Assembly (NCBI RefSeq): GCF_000091045.1
Contig: NC_006693.1
Span: 920,799-984,798 of the forward strand
DNA length: 64,000 nt
Direction of reading: 5' to 3'
Source: Cryptococcus deneoformans JEC21
Lineage: Eukaryota > Basidiomycota > Tremellomycetes > Tremellales > Cryptococcaceae
Shown piece by piece: positions 26,119 to 37,974 of the stretch. Numbering within the stretch: position 1 is the first letter of the stretch; each line of letters starts with the position of its first letter. The notes beneath the pieces were generated by a model, which worked only from the letters and a program-made list of their open reading frames with translations, was not told the DNA's origin and did no database searches. A program made the position numbers and the translations under genes.

Positions 26119-29100
26119 ATGAAGTCACTCTTCTCTCGGTTAAAACATCTGAACGACAAGGAGAAACCGAATCCATCGTCAAGAGGCAAAGAAAAAGAGA
26201 GACTGTCCATTCTCAAACCTAGATCCAGTAGTAGTGTCAGTGGTGCAACACCGCCATTGCAATCTCGAGAACATATAGAAGAACCACCAGAGGAGATTCT
26301 GGTAGGCGACTTTGAAAATCAAGTAACAGACGGGTTTACCTCTGGGCCTCCGGATACGACTGAAGAAACAAGGAACCCGATAGCCAATGTAGAGCGGAAA
26401 GTAACATTCAAATCACCGCCTCCTACGCCTGCGGCTAGTGTCGCGTTGAACTCTCGCCTGGAGTCTACGTCGAATCCACAAGAAGCGTTACCCAAGCGTA
26501 TCGATTATCGACCAGATCCAATATCGCGAGCAAGCTCCTCTCGTCAATCATTTATCCATTCCTTCCCCCGCCCCTCATCCTCTCGCAAGGCATCACTTCC
26601 ATCGCCGTCACTTCGCGGATCATCGCATACCAAACTTCACTCGGGTGTATTCAGTCCAAGTCCTTCCGAAATGAGCTTAGCTACTGGAAGCACTACTAGT
26701 TTCTTGCCTGTAGCAAACTCTTGGAGCGAGATGACAGACCCAGATTTAGTAGATAATATTGGAATGCAAGAACGCACCAGGCAAGAGGTGTTATGGGAGA
26801 TTGTCAGCAGTGAAGAAAGGTGCGTCTACCAGCCGTAACATGAGCTGACAGGTAGATACTTGAACGATTTACTAGCTATAAACGAAGCATTCTGCAAGCC
26901 CCTTGTACATTCCTCCACCTCTCCCCGCCTCGATTTTTTCGATCCTTTCCACCCTCTTGCCCACACAAGGTCGGCCACATCCCCTACTTCTTCATCTTAC
27001 GCACCTTCAATCGACGGATCTTCTATCCATTTGCCGATCGCTTCAAAATTTGCTTCCACAGCCCCCCAATTCAGATCACCGTCAGATAGTTCGACAAGTT
27101 CCGCTGCGCCATTAACACCCAATGAAGATTTGCTAGGTTTCGGATTTTGCTCTGCGCCTTCACTGGGTGCTGGTCTTGGATTTAACTCTTTAAATTCAAA
27201 CTCGGCAAGGTTGACAGTATCCAACACATTCACCAGTGCGGAAAATCGGCTCTTGGAAAAAGCAAGCACGATGTCGTTGAAACATCAGTCATTACCTCCT
27301 CTCCCAAGAGCACCTTCCAGCGCACCCTCTCGCGCTCCCAGTGCTGTTTCACGCAAATCATTTCACAAGGTGTCTAAACACCCTAGAACCTCGTCATCCG
27401 ATATCCCCAGCAGAGAAGATGTGGAATTACCGGAAGATCTGGCTTTGGTCCTCAAAGCGATAAATAGTGGGATACTGGAAGGACACTTGAAGTTGACCGC
27501 GGCATTAAGAAGGAGATATGATGAGCAGTACCCCCTTGTCAGAAGCCTGGCAGATATTTTCATCGCACATGTAAGTTTCCTTTTTGATAAGCTCCTGCTG
27601 ACGTACAGTCGTACGTGTTACGAGAATACAGCATCTACGTCCTCCACCTCGAGAAAGCCTTACAACAAGTGACCCACGCCCTCTCCCACCCTAACCCTCC
27701 CCCACCCACCTCATTCTCCAAAGCCAAACGCGCCTCTTTCCCCTCCGCGCGATCCTCTTCCGCCCGCCATCCTAGCGCTCTGACAGCTTATCTCACCCAC
27801 CTCGAATCCCTCGCACTCGCCTCTGGCTCACCAGGTTTACTCATCTCGCTGTCTAAACCTTTTCAACGGCTGCTCAAGTACCCGCTCATGTTCCAAAACC
27901 TATTATATCATACTGATCCTAGTTTGAAAGAGTACGAGAAGACAGCGGAGATGGTTGAGGAGATTGAGGGAGTGATGAGGGCTTTAGAAGATGAGAAGGT
28001 TGGAGAGGAGGAACGCGAGGGAACAAGGGATATTTGGGGGAGGATTGCAGGGTTAGATGGTGACAAAGTGAGCTGCCTTGATTTTTTTTTTTTACGTATT
28101 GAGCAATCAATCCTAACTTTTGCGAACAGGTGTTGTTAGTCCCGAAATCCAACCGTCTTTTGATTAGCGAAACACCCGTCTCCGAAGTATCCTCATCAAC
28201 TGCCAACCTCCGTTTATCCACCGACCCGCCTAACTCCAGTGACTGCGCAAAGCCGGTGCGACCAAAGAAAAGCTCACGTAAACTGAGCGACATCCTCAAA
28301 GGTCAAGGGGGGGGTAAAGATGAACTTTGGGTTGTGAAATTCACAGATATGTCTCTTCTCTGTGCCAAGACGGGGACAACGACCCTGCCATTGTCAGTAT
28401 CTCCAAAGAACGGTGAGAAGAGGAGCGGGAATGGAGCTGGGCGGAAGGGAGGGGGAAGAGAGAGGAACATGTATAAATTCGTGAGAGTTTGGGCGTGGCA
28501 TATGGATGAAGATGAGGGAAAAGAGCAGGGCAGGAAGAGGTGAGCCTGATGGATCTCCAGAGCCTTGTTATGTCCTGTCGAAATAAAGAGGCTAACAAAC
28601 ATTCATAGTGCGATCGCCCAAAATGGTTCTCCCCGGACATCACTCTCATCAAGAGCACATACCCTCCCCACAATCCCCGGTACCCCGCACAACCACTTCG
28701 CCTCAGGACGTGTCCAAGCACAAACCCATCATTGCTCGGGACCCTCCAAATTGACTCCTTCCAAAGTTCGTTCCATGGGTGACCTCTCCCCCCCACAGTA
28801 TGACAAGTCGCTTGGGCTGGATGGTCTGAGAGGGTTTGCCAGACGCTCAAAGTCTTTTGGGCCGACACAAAAACGGCTCGGGGAAGGTGGTGAAGGTAGT
28901 GAAGGTGAAGAGAAAGAGGATGACGATGACGAGGAGACCGTGATGAGCTTCGTGTTTGGTGATGGAGATATATTGATACCTGCCGAGCCGAGGCCGAGGA
29001 AGAAGGTCGTACCCAAAAACGCACGCGATCGAAGAGTGTCTGGTGTGGCCGGTTCTGGTTTATCAAGGCTAGACAATACCAAGGGAGAGAGTGACAGCAG

Positions 29101-30691
29101 ACCAGTCTCCAGGATGAGCGGTGTAGCATTGTCGAGTGCGAGCGGCAATGCAAATGTAAAGACAGCGACATCCGTTAGACCGCGACCCTCAGCTCTGCGT
29201 TCGTCTACCCTTCCTCCGGCGACTGACTCTTCCGCATCCACCTCTGATCCAGCTATCGCCTCAACCACCACTACCGCCGCCATTACTCGACGACACCAAC
29301 CTCGAGCTGTCAGTCTCGCCACCACCACAGCCTCTGCCAACGCCAAGTTCGCCAACCGTCTCCGGTCGTTACCAGCCGACAGAGATGCGGAAGGGGCGTA
29401 CGTGTCAGAAGGGGAGAGTGTCGTGAGAAGAGGAGTAGGGAGGGGAAGTATGCCGCCTGTGATGGCGAGAGCCGGGTCTGCTGCGTCAAATGTTTCGGCA
29501 GCTTCGAGATTATCAGGCCCCGCTTCAGTTAAAGGGCCACCAGTTATGGGGTCGCAGCCGATGAATCGGGCGATAAGTCATGTGACCAATCGTGGCAATG
29601 ATAATAAGAAGGAAGGGAATGAAACGATTAGAGTCAGGTCGTCTTCTTCGGCTAGGCAGAGACCTTGGAGTACTACCCTTTCATCCGGTGACGCCATTGC
29701 CTCTGGGACGAGTGCCGCGGTGTCCAAAAGAGCCTCCACGCCCGCTTCGGCTGTCAGTATGACCATTGGCAGACGTTCCATCACTCCTCTCAGTGCCACA
29801 TCACCTACTGTCACTGCCCACCCTATAAAGACAGCCGCTTCTGTCACTGCTCACGCGACCAAGACAGGCGCTCCTGTCACAGCATCTACCATTTCCACCC
29901 GTGCAAGCTCAAGAATGAAACCTGGTGTCGGCAGAGGTAGAATGTCTACGCCTCCTAGTACCGTCGCTAATGCCAACACGGATTCTGCTGCATCCGGTAA
30001 TACCGGTGCAAGAGCAGGAATCAGTGCGGCAACGGCGGCTAGACGGGCGAGGGTGTCGAGTTTGGGTCCGAGAACTAGTACTGGGACATTGACGCCGTCG
30101 TTGAAAGCCAATCCTGGTGCTGCCGCCAAGGCAGCTGTCAAACCGAACACAACTGCCTCAGCCGAAAGTAAACCTGCCTCAGCCGAGAGTAAACCTGCCC
30201 CTGCCTCTACGCTTCGTCTCGCCCCCAAGCCTACTATCACTAATGGACGAGCTACCTCGGCCACTGGCGTCAAACCCATTATCCGAGCAAAGGGCACCCC
30301 AAGCCCCAGCCCCAGCCCCAGCGTGAGGACTACTGCGAGTACCTGCACGCGGACCAGTACTCGCACGCCCCAGCGCAAAGGGATCCCCACTATGTCAAGT
30401 ATGGATACTGCTCTTGTTGAAGTGTGGAAGGAGTATGGGAATGTAGATATCGACAAATTGGGCAGCTCGACACCGGGGAAAGCGGTACCCAAGGAGAAGG
30501 CGGAAACGCCTGAATCTGTCAAGGCGCCTGCAGGAGTGAGGAGAGTGCCAGCAGTTGGTGGAGGCGGGAGGGCAAGCGGACTGGACAAGAGTCCTGTAAA
30601 GACGCCAGGATCTGTAAGAAATAAGGCTGCGCCCGTAAGAGGGAGAATTGGAGAGATGACTAAAAGGAGGGATGTTGGGAAAAAGATATGA
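26119..30691 (+). CDS. Rho guanine-nucleotide exchange factor (DH domain)
   Basis: Exons: 26119-26819, 26856-27570, 27609-28067, 28130-28539, 28609-30691; 1455 residues. The Dbl-homology domain starts with RQEVLWEIVSSEERYLNDLL (about residue 221) and continues with EGHLKLTAALRRRYDEQYP, YVLREYSIYVLHLEKAL and the conserved LSKPFQRLLKYPLMFQNLL helix. A ~185-residue Ser/Pro-rich insert separates the first helix from the rest, which is unusual. A PH-like segment follows (VLLVPKSNRLLI ... ELWVVKFTDMSLLCAK). The last ~690 residues are disordered, Ser/Thr/Ala-rich and basic, with many TP/SP sites. Family role: activating Rho/Cdc42 GTPases for polarity or wall integrity; the target GTPase is not evident. 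The intron at 26820-26855 is only 36 nt and the one at 27571-27608 is 38 nt. Confidence 0.88.
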
Positions 30692-30977
30692 TGAGCATTA
30701 ACGATTTTTACGACTTGCTACGATGTGAAATATCATTCTTGTATGTAGACTGTAAGATAGATTACCTTTGTCTACGTATAATGCGCTATATGCATATTGT
30801 ATAATTTCCAATATCGCTGAAAAGAGAGGGGTGGAAAGAGAAGAGTGGTATCGCCACTGGAGCATAACGCCGCTATCTCCGAAAGTGCCTCTGAATGACT
30901 CCCGTGAATGGTGCGTTATGATCCACAGCCATAATAATAATCTCAGTTTCTGTTCTCAACTAATCACAGTTCGCAAA

Positions 30978-32941
30978 ATGGCTGCCTTGACGAGGTAAGT
31001 GCTGTAGCCATGGATCACAGGAAATCTGCTGAAAGAGAGAAAAAATTAATACAGAGCTCTTCCCGCGCCTCTCCATACCTCTACTACCGAATACGAAGAA
31101 GCACCCGCTCCCCTCCCTACCACTCCTGGTCCTCAGCTTCCAAAGTATGGTCAAAGAAAGGGATGGAAGCCTAAGACTGCTGCAGATTTTAATGGTGGTG
31201 GAGCTTACCCTGAAGTGAGTCTCATAAGAATGGCATGAATTCATAAATAAAGAGTTGCCACTGATGGAGTTGGTGCTGCAATAGTGCCACGTCGCTCAAT
31301 ACCCGCTGGATATGGGAAAGAAGAACAAAGGGCAAGGATCAACTTTGGCTTTGCAAGTAGACCAGGATGGGCTGGTGAGATATGATGCTATCGCGCAACA
31401 TGGGAGAGCCCCCGGGTCTCGGGTACAGTCCAGCTTCAAGGGTGAGTTGCCACACTATCAGTTTACCACGGGCGATTGGCTTATGGATGACTAGACTTGG
31501 TCCCTTTGGCCAATCGTACCGATGTGACTGAATCCGAGCGCCAAATGGAACGACCAGACGATCTTTCTGTTGCTGAAACTGCTGAGCGAACGCGACTCGC
31601 TCTCGAACGTATTACCCACGGCAAGATCAAGGCTGCGCAGCCCAAACATGTTCCCAAGACCAACAGCGACGCCACCTACATTCGATACACCCCCGCCAAC
31701 CAAAGTGCCGATGAAGGAAAGCAGAGAATCATCAAGATGACGGAGGTTCAAGAAGACCCCCTCGAGCCACCAAGATTCAAGCACAAGAAGATTCCCCGTG
31801 GTCCCGCCGAGCCACCTCCCCCTGTTCTTCAATCTCCACCTCGTGCTGCTACTGCCCAAGACCAGAAGGACTGGATGATTCCTCCTTGTATCTCCAATTG
31901 GAAGAACAACAAGGGTTACACCATTCCTCTCGACAAGCGTCTTGCAGCCGATGGGCGAGGTTTGCAAGATGTGCATATCAATGACAATTTTGCCAAGTTC
32001 TCAGAATCATTGTATATTGCCGATAGACATATCAGAGAAGAAGTCAGGGCGAGGGCGCAGTTACAACAGTTGCTTGCGCAGAAACAAAAGACCAGTAAGG
32101 AGGAAGAGTTGCGGTTATTGGCCCAGCGAGCGCGAGAAGATCGATCAGGCTTGTCATCCTCAGTTTCAGGATCTGTTGCGGCTGCGTCTGCTTCCAGGCT
32201 ACCCGCAGAAACTGGTATCAACCTGGGTGGCTACGGCAGTGAGTCCGGATCTGAAGAGGAGAGCGACGAGGAAGAAGAGGATGAGGAAGCGATCAGGGAG
32301 CGAAATATTGTCAGAGAAGAGAAGAGGAGGGAAAGAGAGAAGGAGATGAGGATGTCTAATATGGGTTCAGAGATGAGGGCCAAGATGCTTGCCAAGTCAG
32401 TGTTTCATTTATTTTATTTTATTATGATTGCTAACCTGCTTCTCAATACAGAGAAGCGAACCGAGATATCTCGGAAAAGATTGCTCTTGGCCTTGCCAAA
32501 CCTTCTGCTTCCAAGGAGACCTTGCTCGACTCCCGTCTCTTCAACCGAGAAGCTCTCTCTACAGGCTTTGCCTCTGAAGACTCTTACAACCTCTATGACA
32601 AGCCCCTCTTTGCCGGATCCTCTGCCGCCGCCGCCATTTACCGCCCTGCAGGCTCATCACGTAACGACGAATCATTTGGTGGTGGTACGGAAGAAGGTAT
32701 CAAAGAGGAGATGTCCAAAGACAGGTTCCAATTGGGTAATGCGACTAGAGGGTTCGAAGGTGCTGAAGGAGTCGAAGCGAGGGAAGGACCTGTCCAGTTC
32801 GAGAAGGATACTATCGTGGCATTGGATGGATCCGCCGATCCGTTCGGTGTGGAGCAGTTTATGGATGCTGCCAGAAGAGGTGGTAAGAGGACTGCCGAAG
32901 ACAGGGATGAAGAGAGAAGGAAGAGGGCGAGGGATGAATAG
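30978..32941 (+). CDS. PRP45: SNW-domain pre-mRNA splicing factor Prp45/SKIP
   Basis: Exons: 30978-30994, 31055-31214, 31285-31441, 31495-32395, 32452-32941; 574 residues. A component of the spliceosome NineTeen-related complex, needed for the second step; in animals also a transcription coregulator. The SNW signature SNWKNNKGYTIPLDKRLAADGRG sits near residue 245, preceded by PKYGQRKGW and YIRYTP and followed by the charged helix typical of SKIP (REEVRARAQLQQLLAQKQK). The first exon is only 17 nt (MAALTR). The fourth intron has a GTCAGT donor. The C-terminal KRTAEDRDEERRKRARDE is also family-like. Length matches fungal Prp45/SKIP (about 550-600). Confidence 0.95.
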
Positions 32942-33211
32942 AGTTACGCTATCAGGTTGTTCGATTAAGTCTATTTTCTTCATCTAACTACTGCATGTAT
33001 TTTACTTTTTGAGAGAACGTAATGAGGTACAGGTTGAACGTAAAGAGGTACAGGTTTCCACCCTTGGCTGCACACATTTTTTCTGCCATACTCGAGGGTA
33101 TCATCCTACCTGCATTCTGAGTCATATCATTAACTTGCTTGTTATCCAAATTAAAGATGGAAGGCTTCCAAGGCCCCATATTCGATCATTCTGAACAGCC
33201 CTTCGTTGACC

Positions 33212-33571
33212 ATGTCGGGCGACCATCCAACTCTAAAAGACGATATGTCGCCTCTCATCAGGATCATTGCCATAGTTGACGCAGCGACCGAGAGAAGTGA
33301 GACTTGATTGCGCTTAGGCGTTTCGCCAATCAAGTCCCATCTCAGCACGCAACACGCCAGCCAGCATTCTCCCACTTCTTCAGATCCGGGTCCGTTGTTC
33401 TTCAGATGTCAACTTTGCGGACACGACGCCTTCCTGTCCAATTCTTTCGCTTCCAGACAATTCTCAATGCGTCACAGAGGTATGATAGGAAGTTGGGCTG
33501 GTTTGGAGATGAACTGACTGCTCTGTGAATTTATAAAAACGGACGCAGTGGGCGCAAAAGGGGGGAAATGA
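33212..33571 (+). pseudogene. small frame with one internal TGA; possible degenerate gene
   Basis: From an ATG at 33212 one frame runs 89 codons to a good donor (GTATGA, 33480) with a CTGAC branch site and CGCAG acceptor (33548), then GAKGGK and a stop at 33569-33571. The frame is broken only by TGA at 33305-33307. A GT...AG segment of 21 nt (33297-33317) would remove that stop in phase, but is far shorter than normal introns here. The product would include FFRCQLCGHDAFLSNSF, a lone CxxC. It may be a decayed gene, a gene with an extremely short intron, or chance. Confidence 0.3.
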
Positions 33572-33708
33572 AATCATCGATACTTGCCGATTTTCTCAAT
33601 GCATGCACGCCCCTGGTAAAATATAACTTATAGAGCCGATCTCTGGCTACCACATAAGAGCTAAGCATAGTATGCATAACTGAAGGAGATATGAGGATTT
33701 GAATGAAA

Positions 33709-33792
33709 TTACAGCAAACAAAGCACAAATTACAGCATACACGGTGATGCATTTTGAACTTACAGCAAACGCGGGTCGAATTTACAGCAAAA
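33709..33792. repeat. four dispersed TTACAGCAaa repeats
   Basis: TTACAGCA followed by aac, tac, aac and aaa begins at 33709, 33730, 33760 and 33782, spaced 21, 30 and 22 nt, all in the same orientation. The spacing of two or three helical turns is what clustered protein sites would show, but the function is unknown. Confidence 0.7.
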
Positions 33793-34734
33793 ACGTAACT
33801 CGCCAGCATGCACCACCACGGTCCGCCCACATGTCCCGATCTCAGTGGGTTCCAGCGTGCTTAGTCATTTTATTGTGTTACGTAAGTCAACCGTTTTGCG
33901 GTTTGTCTCAGCCAGTCTGGGCCAGGGCCAGACTTTGAGGATTCCAAAAGACCTGAGCGCGCACTCCCTGCTGCTCTCTCTATTGTGATATATAATAAGG
34001 ATGATGGGTTCCGTTGAATCCGAGACTGTATGCACACGAGCACACTTCTAGAGGATCAAGAAGGTGGTGAGGCATGGTGATATAGGTATGCATACAGGGG
34101 AGGTTGTATGTACAAGCGGATATAACATTTAGCTCGACATTACCGGAGCACAGGGACGAACCGGACCCACGGCACTAATACTTATTAGCAGGCGGAAAGA
34201 AGCTGCTGGAACAAGATGACAGGCAAGACCTGCAACGCTTCCCTCTTCCTCTTTCTGTATTCCAACAAGAGACATACATATCGCACTACCCACCCAGCGC
34301 ATCAGGGGAGAACCAAACAAAGCCACCAAATTACGCTCATCCGAATAGGGAAAAAAGGGTCAAAAAGCTCAAGCGACAACGCTGCGCTTAATCCGTTCAC
34401 CGCCCATATTGATAGAATATCGATTTTCCAAAACAATAAATAAACAAATCCTTGGCATCATTCTACTTTCAATTCTTGACATCTCAATAACAACCTCTTG
34501 TCTATTACAAGACTGCAAACGCACATATCTTGAAAGGGAACTTTTGAAAGGAGGGACTTCCGCATCAGACGAGACGAAACACATCCGTCGATTGTCGATT
34601 TTCAGTCACCTGGTTCGCCTGTTTCACAGCAACAACAAACGTATCCTGTTCTTCGACAACGAATCGCTTTACAGAAGTAGTTTGGGATCCAGACAAAGCA
34701 ACGGCGTATAGAAAGATAAGAGTGGAGACAAAAC

Positions 34735-36313
34735 ATGTCTGGTGAGTCCCTTTTCTATTCCACGACGTTTCGTCATACATCACCCCGATTTTTCGGGAAA
34801 GCTAGTGCGGCACTCGTCGATGGAGCTCGGTGTTGATGCCTCTTTTTTCACACTTCGCCTCATACTCCCACCTCTTCTTCTCCCAACTTGTCCTTTACAA
34901 CTCGTTTCCAACGCCCATTCTGCACCCCTTCTACTGCTTGTGGCGGCATAAAATGACTGGCAAAATCACTGAAACGGTGACAACAGCTATATATACTGTG
35001 TAAGTTTACATCGAACAACCCATGGATTGGGCTCTCTCCACCTTTCATAATCTGTAGTCTAATATAGACATACGCAGGTTTACATCCCCGCATCATGCAC
35101 CGATGCCAAATCATCTTCCGACACTGATCGTCACTCCCCACGGTTAGTAATGCTCCTTTTGTTTGCTGAATCCGAGCTCATATCATGTTGGCACGATAGG
35201 TCAACCTAATCACATCCTTTATACTTATTTGTAAGTACTTGCCCAAAGAGGGACTGGAACATCACTGATCATCACTGGTAGACATACGGAAGAAGTACGC
35301 TTATCCATAGCTATATCATCTGAAACCCTGCTAACACCCAGCAGAATCGAGTGAACTATCTCCTCACTCCTTCTCCCCAAGGCGATCTCTGCGTCGCTAA
35401 ACTCTTTCCTCCTCCTCGCCCATCTGCCGGCCACTCTTCCGCTACCCTCCCCACCATCTCACATAAACAAGGCCCCAACGCTGTTCGCTGCGAAGCTTCC
35501 CGTGATCTGAGATGGACGATTGAAAATACAGGTGTGATGAGTCCTATATACAAGATTGTGAATCAAGATGATACGCCATTGTATCAGATCAGCAAACCAA
35601 ACCCAAACGCCGAGTTTTGGACCATGTTTTATTTCAAGTATGCCGGTCATCAGATTCCACCAAAAAGGATAGAGGTCGGTCGACCCGTTCACTTACATAC
35701 GGTTGATTGGGAGAGCGCTGACAGAAAATTATAGTTTGGAAAGATTGCAAAGAATCCACCTGAAAAGGGTGGCGGTACTCGATTGTCTATCACCGGGAGG
35801 ACAGAGGACGAAAAACAGGTCTGGCAGACGTTGGGTGTTGGTAACGAGGACTGTGTTGAATGGGTTGTATGCTGTGCTTGCTTGAACCTCCTCGAGTAAG
35901 CCTATTTCTTCCATCATCGGCAAAGCTAACAATGGTATAGTGATGAGATTCTTCGAGCCGCCGAAAAGCGAGCCAACCCCAACGCTTCCGGTCCCTCCTC
36001 TTCCCCAGCAAGCACCCTTACATCCCCAGCATCTACCGCCGCCCGCCCCGTCCCCGCCCCTTTACAGCGTGTCGGTCCTGCTCCCGGTCCTCGCTCAGCA
36101 TCGGCTGTTCTCGGCCCCGGTATCGCCTCCTCTGCACCAGCTAGCACCGCACCTATGCAGCCCATGGGCGGACATCCAGCGATGAATCTCGCACAGACGT
36201 ATAGACAGAATCCGCCACCTATGCGAGCTCCACCTGCTAGGCCAGGACAGCCTGTGCCACAGGGTTACGCTTCGGCTCCGCCTGCCGGCCAGCCTCAGAG
36301 AAGGAGGTTCTGA
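34735..36313 (+). CDS. conserved fungal protein of unknown function
   Basis: Exons: 34735-34741, 34987-34999, 35078-35142, 35200-35230, 35282-35294, 35345-35674, 35735-35895, 35941-36313; 330 residues. The first five exons are 7, 13, 65, 31 and 13 nt, yet the joined frame reads smoothly (MSAIYTVFTSPHHAPMPNHL, then ILYTYLHTEENRVNYLL). Residues 40-215 look like a beta-rich globular domain (DLRWTIENTGVMSPIYKIV, FWTMFYFKYAGHQIPPKRIE, CVEWVVCCACLNLLDDEIL). It faintly recalls tubby/LURP-like barrels, but that is a guess. The C-terminal 100 residues are Pro/Ala-rich and end QPQRRRF. Intron 1 is long (245 nt). The start choice depends on the 7-nt exon ATGTCTG. Confidence 0.7.
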
Positions 36314-36621
36314 CCGTATCCCTTTGTTATAAGGAGACCGTCTACACTACACGAGGGAATGGCATTGGCATAGCGCACTGTATATGAGCCGAGAACAAAA
36401 TGATCTGCCAAGACTTATTTGCGGCATGCTTGTATTAGGCTTGAATTTTTTGGATATTATAGTTTTTGGTCGTTTTTCGGTTTTTCATATACCCCTGAGG
36501 CAGTGATACCCTCTCGCCTATGCACCCCATACTCGCAACCCCCAATACAACAAACGATGCTGGGCCATACTGCAGCGGGATAGACGGGCGATTCACAATT
36601 TCTACATCTGCAGTTTGAATC

Positions 36622-37695
36622 TCAAGCACCACTGTTAAGCACCGCCGCCCCGAAATCCTCGCCTACTCCCCATTCTTCCATTAACCGTCTGACTTCGCTC
36701 ATCTCGCCACGATGGTTGTACTGCCCATACTTCGGGATGAGGTGGGTTATTTCTGTCATCTTTGAGAATGCACGGTGATCAGGGGGGATGAGGGGGCGGC
36801 GGAAACGTTCTGTTACCTAATCGCCGTTCAAGGGTGATCAGATGCCGAAATATGTGACGGGGTGGAGGGAAGAACGACCTACCTTCTTTTGGTACGATGG
36901 GATGTCGGACCATGATTCACTCTTGATTCGAGACATGTACCGTTCTACTGTCAATCCTGGGCCTTCTACACATAATAACGCCGGTTTACCTATTAATCAT
37001 CATTTAGAAGAGTCATGAGCTAAACAATGTACTTAAAATGAGAGAACATTACCGGAACACATACCTGCAAGGACGAATCCTGTAAGGCCCATCTCCTCTG
37101 CATATTGGACGATATCATTTCTCTTCTCCTTTGTTGATAACGTTGGAAACCAGAACCAAACTCTCTGTTCTGGCCCTTCATCTCTCTTGATCTCCTGTTT
37201 CTTCCCCTGTCCATCACTCTCTTCAACTCCTTCTTTCGGGAGATGCGGTAAGAGCGATTCCCGAATATGTTCAATAGATGTCAGTATATATTCGCTTCCT
37301 TCTTCTTCCGGAGATAATGAGGGAAGGGATGAGAGGACGCTAATGTAAGAAGAGTTGGGGAGCCAGATGGGTTGTTTAGGGCGAATATGGGTAAGTGGTG
37401 TCGGTTCGGCATCGCCGACGGCTTGCGTATTTGGCGGACGGTTTTCAAGGTCGACGTCGATGATGGGTAATGAAATCACAATTGCAACTTCTTCTTCCCT
37501 TTCTTCATCAACCTTGATGGAAAGTTCTGCTTCCAATGGCTCTGATCGTTTGATACCCTCTCCTTCCCCCGATTCAAAAGCTTCCAGGAAAGCAGCCGTA
37601 GAAGGAGTGAGAGTCGTTTCAGAAGGGTACATGGAGGTGAGGATTTGGAGAGTGGACAGCTGCGTTTGAACGAAGGGAGAGGAAAGACGAGGCAT
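36622..37695 (-). CDS. RWD-domain protein (RWDD2/DUF1115-like)
   Basis: Exons (minus): 37695-37065, 36989-36883, 36816-36622; 310 residues. The N-terminal RWD fold begins at once (FVQTQLSTLQILTSMYPSE) and ends with the serine-rich ISVLSSLPSLSPEE turn. The C-terminal half matches the DUF1115 part of RWDD2-type proteins: RVWFWFPTLSTKEKRNDIV, GKPALLCVEGPG, YMSRIKSESWSDIPSYQKK. RWD domains bind partners such as ubiquitin-conjugating enzymes or Gcn1; the role of RWDD2 proteins is not established. The ATG at 37695 is preferred to one 120 nt upstream because the domain starts right after it. The promoter (279 bp) is shared with the divergent GPI1 gene. Confidence 0.85.
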
Positions 37696-37974
37696 GTTGA
37701 GTGTTGAAGCCGAGCGAAGTTTGAAAGGGTATGAGCAAAGCCTTTTCCTGGGTATCTTATCGAAATGAACGACCCTTTGAAGACATCTGTTTATCGTTTG
37801 GTTCGGTCCCTTCAATTCTTAAATATTTGTCCGCCGAATTTTATTTTTTAAGGGGAGAACCCCACCTCGACAACCTCCACTTTTGCTGCAACAACAAATA
37901 AGCCGACCAGCGAGCCATGCTCGGCTTAGTATGCGTCCATTAACCTCTTTTAATATTACCAGGCATCAAACTCC

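Larger units (their letters stand above)
32942..34734. other. 1.8-kb interval with one broken small frame and a repeat cluster
   Basis: Holds the 3' end of the PRP45 transcript, the small broken frame at 33212-33571, a cluster of four TTACAGCA repeats at 33709-33792, and the promoter of the next gene. No other coding signal. Confidence 0.45.
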
